DNA from: Larimichthys crocea
Taxonomy: Eukaryota > Chordata > Actinopteri > Sciaenidae
DNA length: 64,000 bases
NCBI RefSeq assembly: GCF_000972845.2
Contig: NC_040018.1
Coordinates: forward strand, 12,993,157 to 13,057,156
Direction of reading: 5' to 3'
Below, piece by piece: positions 24,703 to 36,909 of this stretch. A model generated the notes under the pieces. That model saw nothing but the letters and a program-made list of their open reading frames with translations. It ran no database searches and had not been told where the DNA came from. A program made the position numbers and the translations under genes. Positions within the stretch are counted from its first letter, which is position 1; every line of letters begins with the position of its first letter.

Positions 24703-27700
24703 CTGGCTTTTGTAAACGTCTGAAAACAGTTTTGTCCTTCTTTTAACTCATTTTGAAAGAGAAACCTTGAATGTTATCAGTTAGAACCATACGTGTCTAT
24801 CGTTTTTTCATCCTACAGTATTTATGCCCAAATCCATATCAGGAAAGCCTTGATGGAGTATTACAGCTACAATGGTTTGTAAAATAACAAAAATTTACTA
24901 TATTTTATTGAGAAAATATTTTTCTGGTTTTGCCTCTGATGTCCTTCAGCTGCTGTGCCTCAACTCAGTGATTCATTGAGCCTTTGGATGAACAGATATC
25001 TTTGCTTGTTGCCAAAATAACTAATAACTAAGTAAGTTAGCCGTGCAGCTACAGCCCTATTCGTTGACTCTGCCCGGACTGGAAACTTGAAGCACCAGAG
25101 GATGTTGGTGTTTACACCTCTAGCATAAGAGCTTTGGACCATGAAGTTGGTTTGCAGGCCCAGGGCAGGATAACCAGCAGTGAATGCTGTTGGGGATATG
25201 GATATTGAGCCACAGCCTCCCAGTGAGCATACCGAAACCAAACACAGTCTTTGAGACCGACAGTGGCCAGTTTGATGACAAGAAACAGAGAGATTACAGT
25301 ACCAAGGTGGCTTTCTTTCTGGGTCTAGTTCCTGCCAGCCCATGGCTGACCCCACTGTAAACTCTATTCAGGCTTCCAAGGACGAGGTTTCTGACTGATG
25401 GCTCACCTCTCTTTGGCTCCTCTCCTGCTCTTAATGCCTCTTTTGTCCTTTTCTGAACCCGCCATGTCTTTATTGTCTTTGGAGTGAAGAGTCCTGATCG
25501 GAAGCTGTTGTAAATCATAATATAAATATAAATCATATACCGTATAACATACTGGTCTGGAGGCTGTGTTCGGTCGTAACCATGTTGACTGTTTTGGGTG
25601 ATGCCAAATGCTAGCTCACCACATGGAGTGCAAGCGCGCATGCAAGAGAGAGAAACGAGATGCTGATTGTTCGCCTAGGCCACTGGTGTCACTAATAACA
25701 GTTAAACAAGCCATTTATAATTTGCCATTTACTCAGACGTTTCACTCACAGGATGATGGAATGGTATTAAGGTAATTTTCCATTTTAAATCTCAAAGGCC
25801 AAGGCTCAACTACAGGCTTTGCAGAGAGGATTGTGTGATTATCAGAGGACTTTCATTGCAATTCAACAGCTTTTACGTCATGTCATGTTTCTAATTATGT
25901 GAGGCTCATGGAACATATGATATTTGACAATTAATTTTAGCCACTTTGTGACATTAAATTCTGTGAACTTTAAACTGAAGTGCTTTGAGATGAATAATAG
26001 ACATGCTAATTAAACAAAAAATAAATAAATAACATAATTAATGATTCTACAATATCTGCCCAAAACTCAAACTTGAATATGGTTATCTGGGGACCTCATG
26101 TGATTACCAACAAGATTTATAAGCCTTTGCCACGTGATGTGAAGCACTCTCTGCCTGTCAACACTGAAGAGTATTCCTGTCTTTATTGCATGTGAATTTT
26201 GATGGAGGAGTGTGCAAATAATGGAAGGAGATATGATGAGTGTGACATAAATTACTAAATTTCAAGTCATCTGTGTGGAAAAAAATTTAAAATTTAAATT
26301 TCTATTCCCATGAAGTACAAAAAGTGCAGCTGTATAAAAAGAGATGCCTGTGGTGGAAATGGCAGAAATTTGAAGAAAGTACATGAAGCATCTGACTTGA
26401 ATGTCCGACACTGATTTTGCTTCACTGAAGACATTAAAGAAAATAGCGGCAGATGAAAACATCAAATCTGTGTGGAGCGATGAAGAGGCTGTAAAGTTTC
26501 TGGAGGATTAGCGCCACCAACTGTTTATCTTGAAGAATAAAACTCCTTATTCACATAACAATGCTCATTGCGCAGATTTTCTGGAAATTCTTTAAAACTT
26601 TGCACTGAGTTTGATGGAAACTTGGCCAATGTCTACGCATACAGCCGAATCACAAGTCCTCACATGGCTGTTGGCACTTAAAAAATGGACGGTGGTGGGT
26701 AGTATAAGAAATATCAAACACATATGCAATCTGTGCAGGCTTAAAATTTCTGTTTAGTACAGGTAATATTAAATATTAATACCTGACTTCCCTCGGAGAC
26801 ATAAATCCTGTCCAAACAAGGATTCATTTTTCATTTTACAGATTACAAACCCAGCAGATTCCCATGTGATGAAGAACGGAGACAACCTCTACAATTATTA
26901 CAAATCACAGGAGGCGACCAAGTAATACTCATCCTGAGAACAGGCCTTAAGTGAGATAAACTGAGATCATAAATTTACATTGGTGGTTCATTCAAGGATG
27001 GTTGGAAATCTGAGGTTTAAAAGTCCTTCAACAGAAACCTTTTTAATGGCAGAAGCATAGCATCCATGTTGTTGTTTTTTCTGGATTAAAAATGCAGCAC
27101 TTTGTGGCATGCAACTAAAGTACAAGTTTCTTCTATATCAGCGATAAATTAATGGTGAGTGAAGGTCGGGAAAATATATTTTGATAGAAGATCTAAATTA
27201 GAGTTAGCTTTGATGAATTTTGTTTCAAGGCTGCAGTAATTCACTTCTGTCTCATCAAGTCTCACCCTGTAATCCATCTCCACCCTCCCCCATCATAACT
27301 TCACATAAGCAACAGCTGACTCAATAAAGACAAATCGAATACTGACAGCTAGGTCTACCGTGGTATAGATAGAAAGATCTGCTGAGAGGAAAAATGCAGC
27401 TACAATCTTATGCATTAAAAAATATTGTTTCTGTTCACACGACTCATGCCGTCTGGTTGAGAGGTTTGTGAGTAGAATTTGACTGAACTTATTGAGGTTT
27501 TTGGGGTGTGAACAGATTGGCTTTGTATACTGACTGCACACATGAACTGCACATTACAAATCTGGCATGTAGCCACATGATCTATGAAGGCAAATTCAAG
27601 CAGCTGGAAGTAGAGTGATGGTGGATGAACACAAACAGCCAGACAGACATCAAATGCAGCAGTGCAGACCAGAGTCTCCTGTCCAGTGCCGTATCCAGAC

Positions 27701-29093
27701 TTTCTAGAGTGGTGCCATGCTTCATGCTTCATTCTTTGTCTTTCAAGTCCTTAAAAAGAAACTCTGACTCCAAAAGCAGGCTGAACAAAACAATGCACAT
27801 TTAAAAATACAGTGACGGTATAAAGTACCTAAAATGAATTAGCCTCTAGATAAAATATTGTAGTGAGAACATTTCAAATCTACAATACAAATCTCTCACA
27901 ATAAGTATGCTACATGAAATGTCATGAAGGCTATGAGCTGCCTTTTGCAACGCAGCCCAAGATATATTTGACATTTCACTTCAAGTTCTTTCATCTAACT
28001 GCTTTCTTCATCGACACATGAGCGGAGTGATCCACCAAGAGTTGTCACATCTGTTCTGGTGCAGTTTTGAGGTTCAGAGACAAGATTTTGTCTTCTGTTC
28101 TTGTGTTGGCTTGCAAACACATTTACAAAGTTTAACAGATAGATAGTGTAGAAGTTAAACAGAACAGATCAGTTTAACCAAACTGTTGGTTAGAAGAAAT
28201 GATTTGAACAAGAACACTGGGGCCTTATGAAATTACGGTGGCAATTTTGAAGAAGAAGAAGATTAATTAAAAAATGATCTTCACATTATTTGATTATGAA
28301 ATCATTGTTTAGTTGCAGTCCTAATTGTGTATACTGTAACTGTTAATAGATGATGTACCATACTTTACAGTAACACTTGTAGTTTGGTGGTCAAGTGACT
28401 TTGGTTTGCATTCATCTTCTATCAATCGAATTGATTTGCTGAATTATCAGTTTAATTTTTTATTACAAATATGATATTGGCCAGTGTGACCACACTATAT
28501 CACCCTTTGTTTTTTGATATAAAACTTCCTTTGATTAAATACTCTTCCATGATCAGTAATACTAATTGTTTTTTCTCTTTGTATTTTGGCATAAACATGT
28601 TCACATTTACACACTTTGTCTGTCTGCAGCTTCCCCCCATAAAACTATTCAATGGATTTGAAAATGCCAACAGACCGGATCACGTTGTTAGAAGAGGTGC
28701 TGACTCAGAGAAGAGAAACTACTCTCTGCACTTGTTCACATGGCAGATGAAAACATCTTGTACATAATAGCATGCGTGTGTGAACCAGAGCACACAGAAG
28801 CACATTTAATGACACTAAATAAATAAATAAAAAGTGCAGAGAAGTGAGAAAAAACAAACAAACAAACTGCTAAATCTAGAAAGCACAAAATCAATTTGTC
28901 CCTACAGTCGCTGCCTTTAGTGAAGCTTGATGATTTTGAAATGTGGTGATGTAACCTCTCAAAAGGTGTGAAGCTGGAGAATGATATGGTTAGAAGGAAA
29001 GAACAGGGTGGATTTTTTAATTATTATTTTATTACAAATGGTCTGTATCTGTACATTATAGAATATTTAAACATTTTTGCTTTTTTGTCGATA

Positions 29094-29272
29094 GTTAGAT
29101 GAAAAGATTGAAACCACTCTCATGTCTGTACAGGCAATATGAAGCGGTCATAACAGTCAGTTAACTTAGGTCAGTGCAAAGACTGGAAACAGGGAAAACA
29201 GCTAGCCTGGCTCTGGCCTAAGAAAATATGTCTATTAGCAGCTCTAGATCTCATTAATGAACACATTATATA
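29094..29272 (-). mobile_element. Half copy of the foldback element at 34977-35356
   Basis: GTTAGATGAAAAGATTGAAACCACTCTCATGTCTGT (29094-29129) is nearly identical to the reverse complement of 35321-35356. It continues with GGAAACAGGGAAAACAGCTAG and CCTGGCTCTGGCC as in that element's arm. The second arm is absent. Confidence 0.7.
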
Positions 29273-29854
29273 GGAGACTGGATTAAAAAGTTGAGCATTA
29301 AGCAAGAACAAAAAAACCAACAAACATTTATTACAGCTGCAAGTTTCTCCTAAGAATATTTATGTCTCTTCTACTGAAGCTGTGAAGTTCAGATGAATAC
29401 ATCACTGTCTATCAACGGGAAGAGATAAATGACTTGTCACCAACGTGATGTAAATCTCATATAGTCACAGCTAAACCAGATTTCAGTCTTGTAAGTCAAC
29501 TTACAAGAGTTGTTTTCATATTTTTCTTGTGGCTGCAGAAATTCAGTGGGGAAAAGAAAGTACACCGAGAACATTTGCAATAGTGAACTGATCTATTTAG
29601 CAGAAATTGTCAGGGGGATGACCTTCGAATCGACACTCTTGTAAGAGGTTTTTACGCTTTTAATTTATTCTCTTCGTGATGATTTTGCCCTCTGGAGTCA
29701 GAATAATTAATTGTTTTCATTACCAAACATTCTCCAGTGCATTCGTATCCCTGGATTTCAATAACTTCTCGATTTATTGGAATTACCACCAAGAATATGG
29801 GGGTTATTCTGTTTTATATCCCCACTCCTCACCCTAGACACTCCTTCTCTCTCT

Positions 29855-29870
29855 CACACACACACACACA
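29855..29870 (+). repeat. (CA)n short microsatellite
   Basis: Sixteen bases of CA after a CT-rich run in intron 1. Confidence 0.8.
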
Positions 29871-32800
29871 TGCTGCATCCCTGCCTGCAGGCTGTGAACT
29901 GCGAATGCTGACAGATAAATTAGACTTGCAATAAATCTACAGCAGAATGTTTATAGAGTGCATGCTTACATTAATTTCATATTTATTAATTATAAACAGT
30001 AAAGCCTCTCCTTTTTATCACAGTGGGTGCCAAGGCCTGAGAAGTAACATCACTGTAAAGTGAAGAATTCACAGAAACCTTTAAGGGGGTTAGGCTATTA
30101 TAAGCATGCAGCTCCCGGCCTCTCTAAATGTGCCCAGTGTCCTACCTGGCTGCTTACTGAATAAGTCATGAAATTCTGCCAGCCTAGCAAGACTAAAATA
30201 TTCCTTCAACAAATATTTTTCTTATCACGTCATCTTTTTAAATAGAGTAATGCCAGACTAATAACTAAAATGATCTTCCCACACATCTGTAAATGTTGAT
30301 AAATCATCAAACTGCAGTGTAGAACTGTCAAAGAAGTATTCAGTAATTCTGAAACCTAGTTTGTCGAACAGAGGCAAACTGTAAAATACACAACTCAGTG
30401 GGCTAAATTTTTTTCCAGCCTCGGATGTACTTTGTGTTTAGTGATAATTCGAAAAATGTGAGCATGCTTACACGCTAAATTAAAAGACACTGTATGTATT
30501 CCCAAGAAGAAACCTGCTGAGTGGAACTCCTTCATAAAACATTTGCAAAGTCATTTACTAAGCATTTAAAGCCCATATTCTTTACATTTATAATCACTAT
30601 CGTCTTCTTCCTGGACCTTACTAGCACGTTTCAGTATATCTTGTCATGTTTTGTCACGGTGAGACTATCAGGCAGGACTCACCTGCATGTGCATGCAGAG
30701 AGGAACAAAGTGGGGACATGAAAAAATAGCTCCAAAAGTGAGCAGGGACCCTTTGGCATGTTAAACATTTGGGGCTATGCATAACCAATAAAATATTGTA
30801 TTTTTAGTCAATTATTAGTCAACTGATTGTCATAGTCTCAATATACTGTTTCATTTCTCAGCCCATCGTCCTCTCCCCTGTCACTTCAGCCTTCACTCTG
30901 CACAAAGCAGCAGGACTCAGCTGTTCCTGCAGCTCCCCAGACATCATCACCTGCCAACACACCTGCCCCTCACTCGCATTAATTAGCCGCACAGTTTATT
31001 CCCACTAACGGGAGTCTTCTGATTCTACTGTGTCACCACAGACCCAAGACCCGATCTTAACAACTAAGAGTAGGACATCCTCAATTTTTCTTTTGGTAAA
31101 TATTTCATAATCTTCATCTATATCTGAAAATAACTTTACAAATGTAATTATCAGCTATAAATAATTCTACCATGACTCTGCATCTGTAAGAAAAAAAAAA
31201 GATCCCTCGAGTAAAATTTGTAAAAATGAAAAATTGTTTCAGAAAAAGTTAAAAGACAGACTAAAACATTCAACATTGGAAGACGGTCTCTGCATATGAA
31301 GCACAAGAACAAGATTTCAACCTATTTTTCTAAGTAGTGGAGATATTAAAGTCAGTATATGATTATACTTTACATTTAATGTATTTTAATACCTATCTTA
31401 TAACTAATTGGAAGAGTACACTCAGTAGATTGCAGATCTCCACCAGGCAGCAGATGGTGAAGCAATGCCTCCATCATTGCCAGATGCAACCAGCTGAGAT
31501 TTGCAAAGTTTTTAATATATTTGTTTGGTACAGTATAGTGTAGGTTTTCTTGGATGTATAGAAGAGTTTTTTTTAATAGTACAGTCTCAGTTTTCTGGAA
31601 GATGCATACAATAGTGTAATGTGTTGTAACTGAGAGTTCACCTAACTCATTTTCTCATTTTAAAAACTGTTATTGATTTTGAATATTTTACTTAATTAGA
31701 ACATTAAAAGCAACGGGGTGTCTTAATAATAATATAAAAGCTATAGAAATCTACATTTTTGGAGAAACTCCAAGTTGAAATTCTAAATAATTTACACTTG
31801 ATGTTGCCTATTCATAGATCAGAGCCTGCGGGTCTTTTAGTTTTAGCACAGAGGTAATCAGATCTGCCCCCATTAACTGAATTTACTTCCAACAAGTACC
31901 CACCATCATGTTAAATTTTTCATCTCTTAAACACACAAATATTTGTTTACTGGCAGATATTAACCTCTCTGATATGGCAGCACACAGATGCAGCATACAG
32001 CAGCAGCCAAAGAGGTATCTTCTGCTCCAGCTCCTATAGGTGGCAACAAAATTCATGTTGTATTGTGTGTAACTATAGTGAATAAATCTGCAGATGTAGG
32101 ACCATTTCCTCCAGAAAGAACAAAATCAAACATTTTGCGATGCTACTCTTTAATTTAATAGTAGTGTTAAGAAGAGTACACATCTGCCAGGTCCAAGGAT
32201 GGCTTGGGAACTGCGATGCGTGCCTGCCTGAGGCCATCACCCAGAATGATTGAGACTAATATGCTTTAAAGAGCTAGTTCGTTAAGTTACTTTTAGGGCA
32301 GACAAGCTATCTTTTACCGCTCGTTGCTCAGTGACAAAGCAGCATCTTTATTCAATGACAGCTCTCACAAACGAAAGCTGTTAAAAAAAAATACTTTATC
32401 AGTGACTAGGAGATACAGTCCAGCAGACTTACTGAATCAATCGAGCGTCTGACTAAAAGCAAAACCGCCTCTTGTATATCACATACATAAGGAGAGTCAG
32501 GAGTCAGCAGTTGGTGTAAAACAAAGCAGTCAAAAAAAATATGTGAATCACCACAACAAGGAGAGGTCTTTGAACATACTCTCATAATTGTGCACAAGTC
32601 AGATGACACTGATTGGTCCAGTAGTATGACAGAATGAGACAGAATAACACACACGACTAAACTCATACTCCTCTCTGGGCTTATGCCTGATAGAGAAAAT
32701 TGTTATATCAAATCATCGTTCAATGCCTCAGTGAAAAAAATCTAAAGCATTAATCTTATAAGACACAAAGTTGCCTTTTTCTATAATAGTATCAAAAGAA

Positions 32801-33430
32801 TCTAGCTGTCCTTTCTCCCAAAGGACTGGGCACTTTTAGAGGAGCTGGAAGTATGTGTGAGTGTAACTTGTACTCTCTGGAGCTGCATACCATAGCCTGC
32901 ATGCACAAGCATGCACACAGACACCTGCACACATTCATGTGGATCCATGTGCTTTCACTCATTTATTCTACGCCTGCACTCATGGTTGCTCTGGAATATC
33001 ACATCAGATAAACATCCAAATATAACTGTCCTCTGAGTATCAGCCGAAACGCTGATTTACTGAGCTGCTCAATTGAGTTGACGGGTGGATTTGCTTGAAG
33101 CCATCTCGGGAACTGTCGCTATAATTTGCAGCTAAATCAGCATTGTGTTAATGACGAGCTCTCGCAGGCCTCATGGCCATTCAGTCAGACTACACGCTGG
33201 TAATACGCATCCTCAGAGGTCGAAGCAAGCCACGAAACAAGCTGCTTTTTCATAAACGACACTATTCTATTAAAACAGGGCTCTGTTAAAGCAGTCACAC
33301 CATACGTTCATACACATGTCTTACTCTGTTCGCTCCGACTATTTGTTTTTTAGTTGTTGTTTTAATTGTTTTAGCTTTGTTGAACTTGTTGTTGGTTCTA
33401 GGCAACTGACCCATCAACTTTATTCAATTC

Positions 33431-33690
33431 GATTCATTCATTAGTTGCTTAATGTAAGAAATTAATCAACTAATGAATGAATCATTTCATTTTTCAGGCA
33501 AAAATACTGTTTTTCTTTGTCATATATGACAAAAGGTTGACTATCTTCTGCTTTGGACTGTTAGCCTGACACAAAAAACAAGCAGATAACAAGTCATCAC
33601 ACTTTTTTTTCCCTTCCACTTATTTTCAATATTTCATAAATGAATCAAGAAAATAATAAATGATTAATTGCAGCCCTATTCACTTTAGTT
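33431..33690. repeat. Interspersed repeat copy with a perfect 17-bp hairpin at one end
   Basis: GATTCATTCATTAGTTG (33431-33447) is the exact reverse complement of CAACTAATGAATGAATC (33467-33483), with a 19-nt loop. The body continues with CTTTGTCATATATGACAAAAGG and GGACTGTTAGCCTGACACAAAA, and ends with GAAAATAATAAATGATTAATTGCAGCCCT. The ending and the interior match a common percomorph repeat as I remember it, related to 535-712 and 39310-39605. Confidence 0.55.
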
Positions 33691-34700
33691 CAATTCTGCT
33701 TTATTCCGTCAAGAGAAACTGTAAGCTTGTCCCCAAGGCAACAAATACACACATAAACAATTAAACAGAGACACACTGTTAAGCAAAAAACAAAGAGGAA
33801 CTATATACGTAATATACAAAGCAATGCCAGTCTGTATATTACTTAATGAACTATATATACACGACAAGTATGCAAACATAAAATACATTTTGAAGTATAA
33901 CCTGACAAAGTCTCCTGCAGACTGTCATAAGTGTAGCAAACAGCCCTCACAGTGGGCGTGTGTGAACCTGTCCAGTCCAGCTTTCCAATAAATTCCCCTC
34001 GGCTGACTATACTTATACAATACAAGACAGAGCACAGCCGGTTTATGTGCTGTTGCCACGTTGCTTTGTCCTGGTAACAGGCCACTTAACGTCATCACAT
34101 ACAGTAGTTAGAGTGCTGGAATATTTGTCTCCTCTCTGGAGTGGGACGCTGACAGCCGAGACATCTCTTTTGACTGTCCACAGTGACTCAGCTGCAGTAA
34201 ATGTTTTTATTCTTACATGTAGTAATGCTCTGTGGTTTGAGAGCTCATAGTAACTGAAGTGCACCAGAAGTGTGCAAATGACAGTACTGAACTAAATAAT
34301 GCAGGAGCCACAATATACAATTTCTGCACTTGTCTCATAACATGATATAGGATGAAAATGTATTTTTAGAGATGTTGAAAGCGCACTAATGACTTTGTGG
34401 CTCTGCCCGCAGCTGACTGACGCCATTGGCCACTTACAGACTCAGATTATGGGTTTATATTTGAAGCGGATGCATTCAGAGCAATTATCAGGGAAATCCA
34501 GACAATATGGCTCGTACTTAAAGTGACAGGTTATTTTGTGGTCGCTGTTTTTATTCTTGCAAATATATGGCATCAACAGTCTCCTTCAGCATTAGCCACA
34601 GCAGTATCTGTTGTAATTCTAAAAACTCTTAAAAATGACCAGCAGGGAGACATGCTGTTAGTTTTAATGTGATCTCTGTCATGGCCATGCAGTTTATGTT

Positions 34701-34725
34701 GGGGGGGGGGGGGGGGGGGGGGGGG
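34701..34725 (+). repeat. Poly-G run of 25
   Basis: Twenty-five consecutive G on the + strand in intron 1 (C on the sense strand of galnt18), about 1.9 kb downstream of exon 1 in transcript direction. Capable of quadruplex formation; length in assemblies is often unreliable. Confidence 0.95.
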
Positions 34726-34976
34726 TCTGGAAATTGAGAAACGGAAAAGAGGACACACATAGCTAAAGCACTGGATAATGATGCTGGCTGACTGTGCATG
34801 AGCTCTGGAGAACATGAGTTAAAAAAAAAAAAAAGAAGTAAAAATGTTGGACTTTTTTTTTACTAATTACAGAATGACTGACCTAGTTTTAAAAGTGGCA
34901 TAAAAAGACAAGGAGCCACAGCTGTTTTTTAGAGGATGAGTTAGACATTTTTCCAGTTCTCTTTCTGTTAGATGAG

Positions 34977-35356
34977 AAGATTAATGTCTAACTCTTACCT
35001 ATGAAGCTACAGCTGATTAACTTAGCTTAGCACAAAGACTAGAAAAAATGGGGAAACAGATAACCTGGCTCTGTCCAAAGGTAAGAAAAATATCCACTAA
35101 CCAGCATGTCTAATGCTTGGTGTAAAAACAACATGTTGTATGGTTTTTCGGGAGGTTATGTGCGGGACTATTTCTTGGCCGGGTGCGGCAACTTCCAAGA
35201 TGCAATGTGTTAATTAGTGAGTTTTAGAGGTGGTTTAGACAGAGCCAGGCAAGCTGTTTCCCCTGTTTCTTTTCTGTTGAGTTAACCTGTGTAGTTGCTG
35301 GCTGTAGCTTGATATTTACCCAACAGACATGAGAGTGGTTTAATCTTTCATCTAAC
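34977..35356. mobile_element. Foldback (long inverted repeat) non-autonomous element
   Basis: The left arm 34977-35076 (GTTAGATGAGAAGATTAATG ... GGGGAAACAGATAACCTGGC, TCTGTCC) and the right arm 35237-35356 are imperfect reverse complements: the right arm reversed reads GTTAGATGAAAGATTAAACC ... GGGGAAACAGCTTGCCTGGC, TCTGTCT. The centre has GGTTATGTGCGGGACTATTT, CTTGGCCGGGTGCGG, known to me from a widespread fish repeat. No ORF of note. A half copy is at 29094-29272. Confidence 0.7.
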
Positions 35357-36671
35357 TTTCAGCAAAAAAAACAACAACAACTAATATTTTCCAAAATGTC
35401 AAACTGTACCCTAAAACTAGTTCATGAATTGCAATGAAGATAGTTTGGTCTGTCTGTCAAACACAGTTTTTAATTGAAATGTAAACCGTATGAAGTAAAG
35501 CTCAAAATAGAATTAGTGAATAGTGTTGCTAAGGTGGAAAGTCATTGCAGAAGTGTTCCCAGAACATTAGTGTTTTTTAAAGCGTAACTCTACCATGAAA
35601 TTACCTTTTCTGTCAGAGGAGCAGAAATAGTTGAAACACATACTTAAGAGGTAAGTCACAGGGGGCACCTGAACAAAGCTCCACCCTGCATATGCCTATG
35701 GGTGCCAAACTGAAATGGAGACCTGCCTCTAGGAGGAATGTTTACCCAAGCTTAGCACAGAGCCTTTACTGCTCACAGCAGCATGAGCAGATTTCTGTCT
35801 GTATTTCACCCGTGCACCAGCTATGTGCCATTTCAAATTGCGACCTGCCCAAAATGAGCCCCCCTGTGACTATAAGAATAGCTTCTCTTTTAAAGGCACA
35901 GAATGAAAAGAAATTAACTGTGTGTGATCAAGTGTAAAGTAACTGTACACCGGGAGAGAGAGAGGAGGAAAGGCTTGAAGGAATTTGAGGAAAAAGGATT
36001 CCAGGCATTCCTCAAAGTAAAGAACAAGCTGGAGTTCAATATTCCTAATTAACTTTGATAAAATAAGAAGCAACCAAAGGATGAGGGATCAGAAAATTCC
36101 CTCTGCAACTTCCCCAGAGCCAGAGTCAGACACACGGAAACTAAAAAATACATTGTGCCAGCACTTAACGCTTTATGTCTCTCAACAAGGACTCATAATA
36201 TTGTATCACACTACATTTTCAGGTGGCATGCAGCTCAAGATATTGTGCACTTTTCTAAAGAATATGCAGCTCGTTTCAGCATTCAAATTAACCTTAACAT
36301 AAAGCCACTGCCATGTGTATAACAGTAGTAATGAATGAGTCATGAGATTACTCACTGCCTGTGAACCAAAAGAGCAATAATGAACACTTCAAACTGTAAG
36401 TTTATGGTGATACTGTCAGAGTTTGTATATCATATTATAATAAGACCTTGCAGCCTATAATTATTTAGCTCTTGTACATGTAGTGTTTTTTTTTTACTGC
36501 ACTTATCTGTCTCACTGTCCTCTATCAGACCCTCCAAACAACCTGATCTAAGTAGTTCCTGCTGTAGATGATGGAAATAAATGCAATCACACCACAGCAC
36601 CTTGCTCGTGAGAAATAAAAGTAAAGCTATTCAAACTTTCCTCTGATGGAGCTGCAGGTAGAGTGATTTAC

Positions 36672-36909
36672 CTTGTATGTGCTGGTTGACCACATTCTCC
36701 AGCCGATCAAGCCTCTCCATGATCCGGATAGTGTCTCCTCTCTTGTCCCCCTCTAACTTTCTATCCGGTAAAGGCATCGGGACTTTGATGTAAATATTGG
36801 CGATGTAATTAGTAACCCATCCGACATAAAGCAGGCAAACAATGTTGGTCATGCCGCTCAGAATTACGCATGTGGACACCAAAGTTTTGGTTCTCCTGGT
36901 GCAAGCCAT
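36672..36909 (-). CDS. galnt18: galnt18 coding exon 1: N-terminal tail, membrane anchor and stem
   Basis: First coding exon of polypeptide GalNAc-transferase 18, a type II Golgi membrane protein of the GT27 family (Y subfamily with GALNT8, 9 and 17). It encodes residues 1-79 plus the first base of codon 80. Residues 1-9 (MACTRRTKT) are a basic cytosolic tail. About residues 10-37 (LVSTCVILSGMTNIVCLLYV and onward) form the signal-anchor helix. Residues 38-57 are a proline- and charge-rich stem, and 58-79 (GDTIRIMERLDRLENVVNQH and two more) form a heptad-like coiled coil. This matches vertebrate GALNT18 almost residue for residue as I remember it. The start is chosen because there is no in-frame ATG upstream, an in-frame stop lies further 5', and the Kozak context is good (G at -3, G at +4). 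The donor is CAAG|GTAAAT, phase 1. Family knowledge: GALNT18 is a putative mucin-type O-glycosylation enzyme whose own transferase activity is reported as weak or undetected. Teleosts may carry two copies; I cannot tell a from b. Confidence 0.95.

Larger units (their letters stand above)
5952..36671 (-). other. galnt18 intron 1, about 30.7 kb
   Basis: Long first intron with donor CAAG|GTAAAT at its 5' (right) end and acceptor CTCTCAG|AG at its left end. It contains no exon of galnt18 and no nested gene that I can support. Identified contents are interspersed repeats at 8001, 11935, 13985, 14412, 17300, 29094, 33431 and 34977, microsatellites at 7668, 9279, 14945, 23689 and 29855, a T-rich tract at 24650, and a G run at 34701. 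About 24940-25700 and 21790-22180 are of more complex composition with ORFs on both strands; I do not recognise either and suspect old repeats. Long first introns commonly carry enhancers; candidate conserved stretches are listed under findings. Confidence 0.85.

Noticed and set aside
30850..31020. CT- and CA-rich stretch (CACCTGCCAACACACCTGCC) as a possible exon or repeat
   Set aside because: Resembles composition of some fish repeats but no in-window copy and no open frame with splice sites; left unassigned.
34573..34815. ORF with a run of prolines
   Set aside because: The prolines come from the poly-G run; no family similarity or splice context.
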